Source: Candidatus Annandia adelgestsuga
GTDB taxonomy: Bacteria; Pseudomonadota; Gammaproteobacteria; Enterobacterales; Enterobacteriaceae_A
Length of the DNA: 64,000 nt
NCBI RefSeq assembly: GCF_003956045.1
Contig: NZ_CP026513.1
Coordinates: forward strand, 182,363 to 246,362
Reading direction: 5' to 3'
Shown piece by piece: positions 1 through 9,012 of the stretch (position 1 is the stretch's first letter; every line of letters begins with the position of its first letter). Under the pieces are notes generated by a model. The model saw only the letters and a program-made list of their open reading frames with translations. It ran no database searches and was not told the origin of the DNA. The position numbers and the translations under genes are program-made.

Positions 1-772
1 ATTTTTTTTTTTTTTTATTAATTAATATCATAGATATATTTTTTTTTTTAACCATTCTTAATATTCTTTGATCATCCTCATTTCCTACTGGTTTTATAAG
101 ACAACTTACTCCCATTTTTTTTATCATACTTATATAACATTCTTCTAAAAATTCGCAATCAATTATAGCCATTACACAACTTTTGCTTATTGGTTTATAA
201 CACATTTTTTTTTTATAACGGTTTTCTAACATTTCCATTGTTTCAAAATGATTAACATGTCTATTATATGCATATATAATATATTCTATATTTATTTTCA
301 GTACCATATTATAAGCAAACATGCAATCTTCTATTTCTCGAAAAGATGGAACTCTATCCCCTATACTCATTAATGTTGTATCACTATATTTAATATTATT
401 ATCACTATTAAATATCATTTCATTATTATATATTAATATAAAGGTATATTTTTTTTTATTTAAGTTTTTTATTATATGTGTTGTAAAAGGTATAATAGCT
501 ATTTTAATATTTTTATTTTTTATTGAATTTTTCATTATTTCAAAATATAAATTTTTATTGAAAAATCTTAATTGGGGACAAATATATAAAGAAGAATATA
601 TATAATATATTTTATATTTAGATAAAATTTTTTCCATTTCATTTATAATATAATTATAATTTTTAGATTTAATTATAATGCCAATATATATTGGCAATTC
701 AATATTTTTTTTAAAAAAATAATCTATATTATCATATAAAAAATTTTTATTTTTTAATTTATAAATTTTCAT
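1..772 (-). CDS. purH: PurH C-terminal (AICAR transformylase-like) half, separate open frame, partial at window edge
   Basis: An uninterrupted frame of 257 codons starts at ATG 772 and is still open at base 1. Its second half resembles the C-terminal part of PurH: residues around GDRVPSFREIEDCMFAYN, then IIYAYN, then SCVMAIIDCEF, then MGVSCLIKPVG follow the E. coli order ELRDALF, IVYAKN, SSMASDAFF, AGVTCVIQPGG. Key residues are gone. The KHANPCG signature aligns at best with IKSKNYN (residues 34-40), losing the catalytic His. The SNAIVYAKN stretch reads IEYIIYAYN, and the glycine-rich GIGAGQ is absent. About 40 residues at the start of the domain (with MRYGENSH) are missing. It lies 25 bp downstream of the N-terminal half in another frame, has no Shine-Dalgarno sequence, and an in-frame TAA sits 15 nt before the ATG. 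It could be a decaying pseudogene or a maintained non-enzymatic protein. Confidence 0.6.
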   Translation of the reverse strand, partial: MKIYKLKNKNFLYDNIDYFFKKNIELPIYIGIIIKSKNYNYIINEMEKILSKYKIYYIYSSLYICPQLRFFNKNLYFEIMKNSIKNKNIKIAIIPFTTHIIKNLNKKKYTFILIYNNEMIFNSDNNIKYSDTTLMSIGDRVPSFREIEDCMFAYNMVLKINIEYIIYAYNRHVNHFETMEMLENRYKKKMCYKPISKSCVMAIIDCEFLEECYISMIKKMGVSCLIKPVGNEDDQRILRMVKKKNISMILINKKKKK

Positions 773-797
773 AATTTTTAAATTTTATTTATAAATA

Positions 798-1394
798 TTA
801 AATTTTATTATTTTTTTTTAAAAAATTTAAAAGTTTAATTTCATATTCAACTATATATTTAAATGCTTTTTTTGCTAATTTTTTTTTAGTTTCTAATTTT
901 ATACAATCATTGTTTTCATTCATTTCCTCAATAATTTTTTCATGTTTATCTATTACAATAGTAACTTCTTTATTATTTATAATAGCAGATTTTATTAAAG
1001 AAATATTACCTATTTCTATATTTTTAATTATATTTTCTAATTCAATATTTTTAATTTTTTTTAATTTATCAAAAGGTATTAAATCTACACATATCATATC
1101 AATAGGTACAACTCTATTATGTAACATAACATTATGGTCTTTAATACGTTTTCCTAAAACACCAGCATGTATTCTAGGATGTAAAACATTAATACTATTT
1201 ATAATAATATCAGGAAATTGTACATAATCAGAAAAACTAGTAGAAAAAATATTATTTTTTTTTAATATTTTTTTAGTTTTACTTGTAGATAATAAATTTA
1301 TATTTTTTTTAAATAATTGATTTACAAAATTTAAAATTAAATATATATTATATACATTAATTAAAACACATTTTATTGGATAATTTTCTTTCAT
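798..1394 (-). CDS. purH: PurH N-terminal (IMP cyclohydrolase-like) half, catalytic residues lost
   Basis: This 198-residue frame matches the N-terminal cyclohydrolase domain of PurH, which closes FAICAR to IMP. Alignable landmarks are LLST (34-37), FSDYVQFP, LHPRIHAGVLGKR, PIDMICVDLIPF, NIEIGN and KEVTIVID. Human ATIC catalytic positions are changed throughout: Lys66 to Asn (SINVLHP), Tyr104 to Ile (DLIPF), Asp125 to Glu (NIEIG) and Lys137 to Ile. The SGGT phosphate loop reads TSKT. The frame ends at the usual boundary between the two PurH domains (about residue 200 of 529). A good AAGGA lies upstream of the ATG, and aroQ is 63 bp upstream on the same strand. Function is doubtful; the homology is fairly clear. 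Confidence 0.65.
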   Translation of the reverse strand: MKENYPIKCVLINVYNIYLILNFVNQLFKKNINLLSTSKTKKILKKNNIFSTSFSDYVQFPDIIINSINVLHPRIHAGVLGKRIKDHNVMLHNRVVPIDMICVDLIPFDKLKKIKNIELENIIKNIEIGNISLIKSAIINNKEVTIVIDKHEKIIEEMNENNDCIKLETKKKLAKKAFKYIVEYEIKLLNFLKKNNKI

Positions 1395-1457
1395 TTTAAA
1401 ATCCTTTATAATATAATTATTAATTTTAAAAATATAATTTTATAATTTATAAAAAAT

Positions 1458-1895
1458 TTATTTACTATAAATTTTTAATATATATTTTAATGCTAAAAAA
1501 TATCCATAAGTACCAAAACCGCAAATAATTCCATTAGATATATTTGATATATAAGATTTATGTCTAAAATTTTCTCTAGAAAATATATTAGAAATATGTA
1601 CTTCAATAAAAGGTATTTTTACTGATAAAAGTGAATCTCTTAAAGCTATACTAGTGTGAGCGAAAGCTCCTGGGTTAATAATTATATAATCAATTTTTTT
1701 ATATGATTTATGAATTTTATTAATTAATAAACTTTCTGAATTTGTTTGAAAATCAGTTAATAAAATATTTTTTGTTTTAACAATATTTTTTAAATCTAAA
1801 ATTATTTTTGATAATTTTTTATTACCATATATATCATTTTCTCTTTTTCCTAATAAATTTAAATTAGGTCCATTTAAAACTAAAATATTATACAT
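1458..1895 (-). CDS. aroQ: type II 3-dehydroquinate dehydratase
   Basis: Converts 3-dehydroquinate to 3-dehydroshikimate, step three of the shikimate pathway, as a cytosolic dodecamer. The 145-residue length is normal for the family. The start LNGPNLNLLGKRE (8-19), Tyr23 (IYG, the catalytic Tyr), NPGAFAHTSIALRD, EVHISN with the catalytic His, REnFRHKSY, and GFGTYGYFLAL near the end are all present. AAAGGA stands upstream of the ATG. E. coli uses the unrelated type I enzyme AroD, while several insect symbionts of the enteric group keep type II AroQ. With aroC elsewhere in the window, this suggests that at least part of chorismate synthesis is kept. It is probably co-transcribed with the purH remnants downstream. 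Confidence 0.95.
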   Translation of the reverse strand: MYNILVLNGPNLNLLGKRENDIYGNKKLSKIILDLKNIVKTKNILLTDFQTNSESLLINKIHKSYKKIDYIIINPGAFAHTSIALRDSLLSVKIPFIEVHISNIFSRENFRHKSYISNISNGIICGFGTYGYFLALKYILKIYSK

Positions 1896-2259
1896 TATAA
1901 TCCTTTAATTTATATATTTATTAAATATATAAAACATAATTTTAAAATTATTTTTTATAAAAATTAAATAAATAATTTAATTTAAAATATTTTAAACAAT
2001 TAATTTTAATATTATTATAATTACAATATTTTATATAAAAAATATTTTTCATAAATAAATGTTTAATACTAATAATATAATAATATTAATAATAATATAT
2101 TATTATTTATTATTATTTAATATATTTTATATATCAAAAATATATTTTATTATATAAATTATATATTAATAAAATATATATAAATTAATATATAATTAAT
2201 ATAAATATTAATTATATATTTTTAAAATTTATTTAAATATTATTTATTAAATAAAAAAT
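1896..2259. other. divergent intergenic region between aroQ and rplM, almost free of G and C
   Basis: No gene is visible on either strand. It must hold the promoters of both divergent units, but the A+T bias makes -10-like hexamers meaningless. Between 2070 and 2261 only one base (C at 2135) is not A or T. A perfect inverted repeat lies at 2187-2220. Confidence 0.7.
2187..2220. repeat. perfect 16-bp inverted repeat upstream of rplM
   Basis: Arms 2187-2202 and 2205-2220 are exact reverse complements with a 2-nt spacer, A/T only, ending 39 bp before the rplM start. In RNA it would form a stem of about 15 bp in the leader of the rplM-rpsI transcript. In E. coli that leader is known to carry L13 autoregulation. 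No sequence similarity to that operator can be claimed. Confidence 0.4.
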
Positions 2260-2688
2260 ATGAAAACATTTATAGTAAAAAAAAATATAATTAATAGAAC
2301 ATGGTATTTAATAGATGCAAAAAATAAAATCTTAGGACGTTTATCTTCTAAAATTTCTAATTATTTAATGGGTAAAAATAAATCAATATATACTCCTTAT
2401 ATAGATACTGGTGATTATTTAGTAATTATAAATGCATCAAAAATATTAGTTACTGGTAATAAATTAAATAATAAATGTTATTTTTATCATACAGGTTATC
2501 CTGGTGGTATAAAAAAAATATCTTTAAAAAAAATGTTAAAAGATAATCCAGTAAAAGTTATTCAAAAATCTATAAAAGGAATGTTACCTAAAGGATCTTT
2601 AGGTAGAAAAATGTTTTTAAAATTAAGAATATATTCTGGAAAAATGCATAAACATAATATGCAAAAACCAAAAATATTAAATTTATAA
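2260..2688 (+). CDS. rplM: 50S ribosomal protein L13
   Basis: Structural protein of the large ribosomal subunit, bound early to 23S rRNA. The 142-residue length equals the E. coli protein. Recognisable blocks are [21 protein letters not shown] (split over residues 13-33), [41 protein letters not shown] and a C-terminal HNMQKPKIL. It is first in the conserved rplM-rpsI operon. There is no clear Shine-Dalgarno before its ATG, only A/T. Substitutions are mainly to Lys, Asn and Ile, as expected from base composition. Confidence 0.97.
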   Translation: MKTFIVKKNIINRTWYLIDAKNKILGRLSSKISNYLMGKNKSIYTPYIDTGDYLVIINASKILVTGNKLNNKCYFYHTGYPGGIKKISLKKMLKDNPVKVIQKSIKGMLPKGSLGRKMFLKLRIYSGKMHKHNMQKPKILNL

Positions 2689-2710
2689 TTCAAAAAAAAA
2701 AAAAAAAAAA

Positions 2711-3106
2711 ATGAATAAAATACAATATTACTATGGTACTGGACGTAGAAAAAAAGCTATTGCTAGAGTTTTTTTAAAATTAGGATTCGGAAATATTTTA
2801 ATAAATAATAAAGAATTTAAAGAATATTTTAAAAATTTGTATTCTAAAATAATGGTTTTTCAACCATTAAAATTAACTAATATGGAAAATAAAGTTAATA
2901 TATATATTACAGTTAAAGGTGGTGGTTTAATGAGTCAAGCCGGAGCTATTAGACATGGAATAACTAAAGCTTTAATTAAATATAATTATTCTATGAGATC
3001 AAATTTAAAAAAAGCAGGTTTTATAACAAGAGATTCAAGACAAGTAGAAAGAAAAAAATTTGGATTAAAAAAAGCTCGTAAAGGTTCACAATTTTCAAAA
3101 CGTTAA
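2711..3106 (+). CDS. rpsI: 30S ribosomal protein S9
   Basis: Small-subunit protein whose C-terminal tail reaches the P-site tRNA. It has 131 residues (E. coli 130). The start [17 protein letters not shown], the [13 protein letters not shown] core and the basic tail ending SQFSKR are intact, including the final Lys-Arg that contacts tRNA. The ATG follows an uninterrupted run of 19 adenines (2692-2710), so no Shine-Dalgarno is possible. Translation probably relies on coupling to rplM or on the A-rich leader. Confidence 0.97.
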   Translation: MNKIQYYYGTGRRKKAIARVFLKLGFGNILINNKEFKEYFKNLYSKIMVFQPLKLTNMENKVNIYITVKGGGLMSQAGAIRHGITKALIKYNYSMRSNLKKAGFITRDSRQVERKKFGLKKARKGSQFSKR

Positions 3107-3131
3107 TTTTAAATAATTTAAAAGAGATTAT

Positions 3132-3794
3132 ATGATTATAAAAAAAAATAGATATAATCAATTAAAATTATTTTCAAAAAAAAATGATATTTATAGTCAT
3201 AAAATTAGAATGGTATTATCAATAAAAAATTTATATATTAAAATAAATAAAATATTATTAAATAATTTACCTAAAAAAATATTTAATTTTTATAATTATA
3301 AAAAAAAAAAAAAAATATTTTTTAGTAAAAGATTAATGTTGATAGATAGATATATAATATTATATGAATCAAATATTATTATAAATTATATAAATGAAAA
3401 ATTTCCTTATCCTATTTTAATTTCAAAAAATATTTTAAAAAAAAGTGAAAATAATTTTATTACTAATAATATAAAATTTAATTGGTATAAATTAATAAAT
3501 ATAATTGATAACAATATTAAAAATTATAAAGAAAAATCCAAAAATCAATTATCAAAAGAATTTTCAAAATTAAGTTATTTTTTTATTAAAAAATCTTCTT
3601 TTTTAATAAATTTAAAATTAACTTTATTAGACTGTTATATAGCTCCAATTTTATGGAAAATAAAAAAATTAAAAATAAATATAAATGGCAAATATAAAGA
3701 TGAAATATATAATTATATGTATTATGTATTTTCTCAGGAAAAATTTATAAAATCACTTACTAAATATGAAAAAAAATATTATTTTAAAATATAA
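3132..3794 (+). CDS. sspA: stringent starvation protein A
   Basis: A glutathione-S-transferase-fold protein that binds RNA polymerase and changes promoter use in stationary phase. The 220-residue sequence follows E. coli SspA: LFSKKNDIYSHKIRMVLS (13-30), LYESNIIINYINEKFP (77-92), a C-terminal domain with LTLLDCYIAPILW, and a final SLTKYEKKYY. Gene order rplM-rpsI-sspA matches E. coli; sspB is absent. The surface Pro-His-Pro motif used by E. coli SspA reads Pro-Tyr-Pro (residues 92-94). Keeping a stationary-phase regulator in so reduced a genome is notable. AAGAGA lies before the ATG. Confidence 0.85.
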   Translation: MIIKKNRYNQLKLFSKKNDIYSHKIRMVLSIKNLYIKINKILLNNLPKKIFNFYNYKKKKKIFFSKRLMLIDRYIILYESNIIINYINEKFPYPILISKNILKKSENNFITNNIKFNWYKLINIIDNNIKNYKEKSKNQLSKEFSKLSYFFIKKSSFLINLKLTLLDCYIAPILWKIKKLKININGKYKDEIYNYMYYVFSQEKFIKSLTKYEKKYYFKI

Positions 3795-4008
3795 TTTTTA
3801 TATTTATTTTTTTATAAATAAATATTATAATTTATTAATTTTTAAAAAATATAAAATTATAATTAATAAAATTTTAAAATTATTTATTTTAAAAAAAAAT
3901 TATAATTTTATTCATTAATATAAATATTATTATAAAATTTATTATTTATATTAATTAAAAATAAAAAATTAATTTTTAATATATTTAATTTTAAATTAGG
4001 TATAAATA

Positions 4009-4263
4009 TTGAAAAGTAAAGAAATTTATCTTATTTTAAATAAAAAATTAAAATTAAAAAAAATATACGTTGATGGTAATAATGGAAATTTTAATATAAT
4101 TGCTATAGATGATATTTTTGAAAAATTAAGTTATGTAAAACAACAAAAAATAATTTATGAACCGTTATCTGAATATATTTTTAAAAAAATAATACATTCT
4201 TTAATAATAAAAACATATTCATTAAAAGAATGGAAAAATAAAATAAACAAATATAATAAATAA
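4009..4263 (+). CDS. ibaG: BolA-family protein IbaG
   Basis: BolA/YrbA family protein, 84 residues as in E. coli IbaG. These proteins partner monothiol glutaredoxins in Fe-S or iron handling. The match runs the full length: VDGNNGNFNIIAIDDIF (21-37), VKQQKIIYEPLSEYI and IHSLIIKTYSLKEW, with the conserved His of the IHxxxIKTYT-like signature. It begins at TTG 4009; AGG lies 11 nt upstream and no in-frame ATG precedes the conserved part. In E. coli it sits next to murA, which is absent here. An A/T hairpin begins just after the stop. Confidence 0.85.
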   Translation: MKSKEIYLILNKKLKLKKIYVDGNNGNFNIIAIDDIFEKLSYVKQQKIIYEPLSEYIFKKIIHSLIIKTYSLKEWKNKINKYNK

Positions 4264-4267
4264 TATT

Positions 4268-4302
4268 AATTAAAATTTAATATAAAATATTAAATTTTAA
4301 TT
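4268..4302 (+). terminator. perfect 16-bp A/T hairpin after ibaG
   Basis: Arms 4268-4283 and 4287-4302 are exact reverse complements with a 3-nt loop, beginning 5 bp after the ibaG stop codon and followed by a T-rich stretch. The position fits a terminator or 3'-end stabiliser before rplU. It contains no G or C, so strength is uncertain. Confidence 0.4.
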
Positions 4303-4337
4303 TATATAATTTTTTAAATTATAAATGGATTATATAA

Positions 4338-4652
4338 ATGTATGCCATTTTACAATATGGAAATAAACAATATTTAATTAGTGAAGGAAAAATTATTAAT
4401 TTAGATAAAATAAATAATAAAATAGGAAAAATATTATTTTTAAAAAAAGTTTTATTTTTATTATATAAAAATAAAACATATATAGGAAAACCTATAATTA
4501 AAAATGTAAAAGTTAAAATAAAAATAATAAAACATGATAGAGAAAAAAAAATTAAAATTATAAAATTTCATCGTAGAAAACATCATTTAAAAAAACAAGG
4601 ACATAGACAATGGTTTACTAAAATTAAAGTTTTAAAAATTAAAATTAAATAA
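4338..4652 (+). CDS. rplU: 50S ribosomal protein L21
   Basis: Large-subunit protein; 104 residues (E. coli 103). It starts MYAILQYGNKQYLISEG, and its C-terminal half has the typical GKPIIKNVKVKIKII, then HRRKHHLKKQGHRQWFTKIKV motif that binds 23S rRNA. The start is an ATG 9 nt after a GGA. It forms the conserved pair rplU-rpmA, 16 bp apart. ispB, divergent from rplU in E. coli, is not here. Confidence 0.97.
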   Translation: MYAILQYGNKQYLISEGKIINLDKINNKIGKILFLKKVLFLLYKNKTYIGKPIIKNVKVKIKIIKHDREKKIKIIKFHRRKHHLKKQGHRQWFTKIKVLKIKIK

Positions 4653-4668
4653 TTTAAGGAATAATTAA

Positions 4669-4926
4669 ATGGCACATAAAAAAGCTGGTGGTTCAACACG
4701 TAATGGAAGAGATTCTCATTCTAAAAGATTAGGTATTAAAATATACGGTGGTGAAAAAGTATATTCCGGAAATATTATTGTTAAACAAAGAGGTTCTAAA
4801 TTTCATGCAGGAAAAAATGTTGGTTGTGGAAAAGATTATACTTTATTTGCTTTAAAAAATGGTTATATATATTTTAAAAATAAAGGAAATAAAAATAAAA
4901 AATATGTTAATGTTTATGATATATAA
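4669..4926 (+). CDS. rpmA: 50S ribosomal protein L27
   Basis: Large-subunit protein whose N-terminus reaches the peptidyl transferase centre. It has 85 residues as in E. coli. The start [55 protein letters not shown] and a Lys-rich end are intact. AAGGA lies 9 nt upstream of the ATG. The chain is among the best conserved in the window. Confidence 0.98.
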   Translation: MAHKKAGGSTRNGRDSHSKRLGIKIYGGEKVYSGNIIVKQRGSKFHAGKNVGCGKDYTLFALKNGYIYFKNKGNKNKKYVNVYDI

Positions 4927-5013
4927 ATTTATCATTATTATAAAATTCGTTAATATTTATTATTTTAAAATTTAATTAAAATATTATAAATTAAATAATA
5001 AATAGGATAATTA

Positions 5014-6087
5014 ATGAAATTTATTGATATGGTTAATATTTATGTGGTTGCTGGAAAAGGAGGTGATGGAATAATAAGTTTTAGAAGAGAAAAATTTATA
5101 CCTAAAGGAGGACCCGATGGAGGTAATGGAGGTAGTGGTGGAAATATTTGGTTAAAAACATCTAATAATTTAAATACTTTAGTAAACTTTAATTTTAAAA
5201 AAATTTTTTTTTCTCAATCTGGTAAAAATGGTAATAATAATAATAAAACAGGTAAAAATGGAAAAGATTTATATATTATTGTTCCAATAGGAACAAGGGT
5301 TATAGATCAAAATAAAAATAAAACCATTATAAATTTATTATATAATAAACAATTATTTTTATTAGCAAAAGGTGGAAAACCTGGAATAGGAAATAATAAA
5401 TTTAAAAACTCTATTAATAGAACTCCAATGAAAAGAACTTTAGGTTTAAAAGGAGAAAAAAAAAATATTAAATTAGAATTATTTTTATTAGCTAATGTTG
5501 GTACTTTAGGTTTACCAAATGCAGGTAAATCTACTTTTATAAATATTATTTCTTCTGCAAAATCTAAAATATCATGCTATCCTTTTACAACTTTATCACC
5601 TAAATTAGGTTTAGTAAAATTTAATAAAAAAAAAAAATTTATAATAGCAGATATTCCTGGAATTATAAAAAATTGTTCAAAAGGTATTGGTTTAGGAATA
5701 AACTTTTTAAAACATTTAACTCATTGTAATTTATTATTACACATAATAGATATTTCTTCACAAAATATAAATATTATTATAAAAAATATTATAAATATTC
5801 AAAATGAATTAAAAAATTATAATTATAATTTATATAAAAAAAAACGTTGGTTAATTTTTAATAAAATAGATTTAATTAATAATAAAAATTTTATTAAATT
5901 ATCTTTTAAAATAATTAATAAATTAAATTGGAATAATAAACATTTCATAATTTCATCTAAAAAAAATTTTGGAATTAATGAATTATGTTTTAATATTATA
6001 AAAAAAATTTATAAAAAAAATGAAAAAAAAAAAAATTATAAATACTATGACATCACAAGGTGCAGAAAAATTAAGACAAAAACTTGA
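5014..6087 (+). CDS. obgE: GTPase ObgE/CgtA
   Basis: Essential GTPase acting in 50S assembly. The 357 residues include the glycine-rich Obg fold (about 1-158, with [25 protein letters not shown]), then the G domain: G1 GLPNAGKST (166-174), DIPG (213-216), NKID near 285 and a weak SSKKNFG G5. The acidic C-terminal tail of E. coli ObgE is missing. The last 20 or so codons run through an A13 tract and overlap greA by 68 bp, ending at a TGA. This terminal stretch ([10 protein letters not shown]) is simply greA read in another frame, so the natural end could differ. It follows rplU-rpmA as in E. coli, with AGGA before the ATG. Confidence 0.95.
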   Translation: MKFIDMVNIYVVAGKGGDGIISFRREKFIPKGGPDGGNGGSGGNIWLKTSNNLNTLVNFNFKKIFFSQSGKNGNNNNKTGKNGKDLYIIVPIGTRVIDQNKNKTIINLLYNKQLFLLAKGGKPGIGNNKFKNSINRTPMKRTLGLKGEKKNIKLELFLLANVGTLGLPNAGKSTFINIISSAKSKISCYPFTTLSPKLGLVKFNKKKKFIIADIPGIIKNCSKGIGLGINFLKHLTHCNLLLHIIDISSQNINIIIKNIINIQNELKNYNYNLYKKKRWLIFNKIDLINNKNFIKLSFKIINKLNWNNKHFIISSKKNFGINELCFNIIKKIYKKNEKKKNYKYYDITRCRKIKTKT

Positions 6088-6505
6088 TAAATTAAAAAAT
6101 ATAAAAAGACCTTATATAATAAAATTACTATCATCATCTAGAAAAAATGGTGATTTAAAAGAAAATTCTGAATATCATGCTGCAAAAGAAGAACAATCTT
6201 TTTGTGAAAATAAAATTAGAGAAATTGAAAATAAATTAGCTAATGCTAATATTATAGATATACATAAAATTAAACATTATAATAAAATTATATTTGGAAT
6301 TCCATTTACTATTTTAAAAATAGATAATAATAAAATATTTAATTATATAATAGTAGGAAAAGATGAAGCTGATCCTAAAAAAAATATGATTTCTATAAAT
6401 TCTCCTATATCTAGAAGTTTAATAGGTAAAAGTATTAACAAAATTATTAAAGTTAATACTCCAAATGGAAAAGTAAAATATAAAATTTTAAAAATAGGAA
6501 AATAA
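6020..6505 (+). CDS. greA: transcript cleavage factor GreA
   Basis: Rescues backtracked RNA polymerase by stimulating cleavage of the nascent RNA. The 161 residues show the N-terminal coiled coil with [20 protein letters not shown] (41-60), holding the Asp-Glu tip, and the C-terminal globular domain with [23 protein letters not shown]. The frame opens at ATG 6020 inside obgE. A second ATG at 6047, giving MTSQGAEKL, matches the family N-terminus (MTLRGAEKL in E. coli) better and is a likely start. No Shine-Dalgarno is visible for either. The overlap suggests translational coupling with obgE. Confidence 0.93.
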   Translation: MKKKKIINTMTSQGAEKLRQKLDKLKNIKRPYIIKLLSSSRKNGDLKENSEYHAAKEEQSFCENKIREIENKLANANIIDIHKIKHYNKIIFGIPFTILKIDNNKIFNYIIVGKDEADPKKNMISINSPISRSLIGKSINKIIKVNTPNGKVKYKILKIGK

Positions 6506-6559
6506 AATATTTATTTATAATTTACAATTAATTTATTTATTTTTTAAAAAAATAAAAAT

Positions 6560-7195
6560 ATGAAAAATATAAAAATTAATAATAGAATAAATAATTGGTA
6601 TAAAAATAAAATAAATAATTTTTATTATAAACAAGCTAAAATTAAAAAATTAAGATCAAGATCTTGGTTTAAATTAAAACAAATAGATGAAAAAGAAAAA
6701 TTATTTTATTCAGGAATGAAAGTAATAGATTTAGGTTCATCTCCTGGTAGTTGGTCTTTATATGTTTCAAGTAAAATAAAAAAAAATGGATATTTAATAT
6801 CATGTGATTTGTTATCCATGAATCCTATTCCTTTTAATAATTTTAAATTTATTAAAGGTAATATTTTAGATAAATTAATTATAAAAAAAATTTTAAAAAT
6901 TTTAAATAATAATAAAGTAAATATTATTATTTCAGATATGTCTTCAAATATTAGTGGTATTTCTTATACTGATAATTATAATAATATGAAATTATTTGAT
7001 TCTGCTTTTAAAATATGTAAAAAATTTTTGTCTTTTAATGGAATTTTTTTAATAAAAGTTTTTCAAAATAATAATTTTAATGATTATATAAAAAAAATAA
7101 AAAATTTTTTTTTAAAAATTAAAATATGTAAACCAAAAGCTTCAAATTCTAATTCTAGAGAAATATATATATTAGCAAAAAAATATTTAATATAA
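6560..7195 (+). CDS. rlmE: 23S rRNA (uridine-2'-O-)methyltransferase RlmE
   Basis: SAM-dependent 2'-O-methylation of U2552 in the 23S A loop (RrmJ/FtsJ). 211 residues (E. coli 209). Visible: RSRSWFKLKQID (32-43) with the first catalytic Lys, VIDLGSSPGSWS SAM loop, ISDMSSN with the catalytic Asp, FLIKVFQ with the second Lys, and SNSREIYILAKKY with the Glu, giving the full K-D-K-E set. It sits directly upstream of ftsH as in E. coli. The leader is A-rich with no Shine-Dalgarno. Confidence 0.95.
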   Translation: MKNIKINNRINNWYKNKINNFYYKQAKIKKLRSRSWFKLKQIDEKEKLFYSGMKVIDLGSSPGSWSLYVSSKIKKNGYLISCDLLSMNPIPFNNFKFIKGNILDKLIIKKILKILNNNKVNIIISDMSSNISGISYTDNYNNMKLFDSAFKICKKFLSFNGIFLIKVFQNNNFNDYIKKIKNFFLKIKICKPKASNSNSREIYILAKKYLI

Positions 7196-7212
7196 AAAAA
7201 ATAAGGATTAAT

Positions 7213-9009
7213 TTGAAACAAATAATAAAAAATTTTATTTTATGGTTAATAATTTTGTTTTTTTCAATCTCTGTATTTTATAAGTATAATTTGATTAGAA
7301 ATTTTAGTCATAAAGTTGATTATTCTACTTTTTTAGTAGAATTAAATAGTAATAAAATTAAATATGTAACAATACAAAATCGTAAAATAAAATTTATAGA
7401 AAATAATAATAATAAATATAATACATATATTCCATTTCATGATTCAAAATTATTATATTTATTGATTTCAAAAAATGTTAGAATAGTTGGTAATCCTAAA
7501 ATATTACCTGGAATATTATTTTCTATTTTTATATCTTGGTTTCCAATATTTTTATTTATATTATCATGGGTTATAATTTTAAAAAAATTTCAAAAAAATA
7601 ATAAATCAAATATATCTTTTAGTAAAAATAAAGCAAAATTATTTTTATCTAATAATATAAATATTACTTTAAAAGATGTAGCTGGTTGTGATGAAGCAAA
7701 AGAAGAAATAAAAGATATAATAGATTTTTTAAAAGACCCTTATAAATTTCAAAAACTTGGTGCTATTATACCTAAAGGTATATTGATGGTTGGTCCTACT
7801 GGTACTGGAAAAACTTTATTAGCAAAAGCAATTGCTGGAGAATCAAAAGTTCCTTTTTTTAATATATCAGGTTCTGATTTTGTTGAAATGTTTGTAGGTG
7901 TAGGTGCTTCTAGAGTAAGAAATATGTTTAAAGAAGCAAAAAAAAAAGAACCATGTATAATATTTATAGATGAAATAGATACTGTTGGTCGTCAAAGAAG
8001 TTATAATAATTTCAATGGAAGTAATGATGAAAGGGAACAGACTTTAAATCAAATGTTAGTAGAAATGGATGGTTTTGATAAAAATCAAGGAATAATAGTT
8101 ATTGGAGCTACTAATAGACCACATATTTTAGATAAAGCTTTATTAAGACCAGGAAGATTTGATCGTAAAATTTCAATAGATTTACCAAATGTTTATGGAA
8201 GAGAACAAATATTAAAAATTCATTTTATTAATAAATCTATAGATAAAAATATTGATATTTTTTCTATTGCTAAAAATACTCCAGGTTTTTCAGGAGCTGA
8301 TTTAGCTAATTTAGTAAATGAAGCTATATTATTAGCAGTTCGTCAAAAAAAAGAAGTAGTTTCTATTGAACATTTTGAAACAGCAAAAGATAAAATTATA
8401 ATGGGAGTTGAAAAAAAATCATTAGTTATAACAAATAAACAGAAAGAATGTACTGCTTTTCATGAATCAGGACATGTTATTGTTGGTTATTTAATGCCAG
8501 AACATGATCCAATACATAAAGTTACTATTATTCCAAGAGGTGATGCTTTAGGAATGACTTTTTTTACACAAAGATGTGATGTAGTAAGCGTTAATAAACA
8601 AAAATTAGAAAGTAGAATTGCAGCGTTATATGGAGGGAGAGTTGCAGAAGAAATTATATATGGAAAAAATTATGTTTCAACAGGTTCTTCAAATGATATT
8701 AAAGTTGCTACTAATTTAGCAAGAGATATGGTAACTAAATGGGGGTTTTCTAATAGATTAGGTCCATTATTTTGTGCAGAAAAAGATAATAATTTTATAT
8801 TTGAAAATACAAAAATAAGAACAATATCTAATATTACTAATAATATAATTGATGAAGAAATTAAATTATTCATAAATAAAAACTATAATATAGCTAGAAA
8901 AATATTAAATAATAATATTGATATATTAAAAAAAATGAAAGATTCATTATTAAAATATGAAACTATTGATGCAGTTCATATAAAAAAAATAATGACACGT
9001 AAAAAATAA
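7213..9009 (+). CDS. ftsH: ATP-dependent zinc metalloprotease FtsH
   Basis: Membrane-anchored AAA+ protease that removes misassembled membrane proteins and selected soluble ones. 598 residues. Two membrane segments (about 7-23 and 100-123) flank a periplasmic domain starting KVDYSTFL. The AAA domain has Walker A GPTGTGKT (194-201), Walker [10 protein letters not shown], a second region GATNRP and Arg fingers RPGRFDR. The protease domain has HESGH and the third zinc ligand in [12 protein letters not shown]. It ends soon after [13 protein letters not shown], so the flexible tail of E. coli FtsH (about 45 residues) is lost. The start is TTG at 7213 with AAGGA 7 nt upstream. Confidence 0.98.
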   Translation: MKQIIKNFILWLIILFFSISVFYKYNLIRNFSHKVDYSTFLVELNSNKIKYVTIQNRKIKFIENNNNKYNTYIPFHDSKLLYLLISKNVRIVGNPKILPGILFSIFISWFPIFLFILSWVIILKKFQKNNKSNISFSKNKAKLFLSNNINITLKDVAGCDEAKEEIKDIIDFLKDPYKFQKLGAIIPKGILMVGPTGTGKTLLAKAIAGESKVPFFNISGSDFVEMFVGVGASRVRNMFKEAKKKEPCIIFIDEIDTVGRQRSYNNFNGSNDEREQTLNQMLVEMDGFDKNQGIIVIGATNRPHILDKALLRPGRFDRKISIDLPNVYGREQILKIHFINKSIDKNIDIFSIAKNTPGFSGADLANLVNEAILLAVRQKKEVVSIEHFETAKDKIIMGVEKKSLVITNKQKECTAFHESGHVIVGYLMPEHDPIHKVTIIPRGDALGMTFFTQRCDVVSVNKQKLESRIAALYGGRVAEEIIYGKNYVSTGSSNDIKVATNLARDMVTKWGFSNRLGPLFCAEKDNNFIFENTKIRTISNITNNIIDEEIKLFINKNYNIARKILNNNIDILKKMKDSLLKYETIDAVHIKKIMTRKK

Positions 9010-9012
9010 ATT

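Noticed and set aside
321-605. Plus-strand open frame of 94 codons
   Set aside because: It lies wholly opposite the PurH C-terminal frame, has no family resemblance or ribosome-binding site, and is explained as a shadow of that minus-strand gene.
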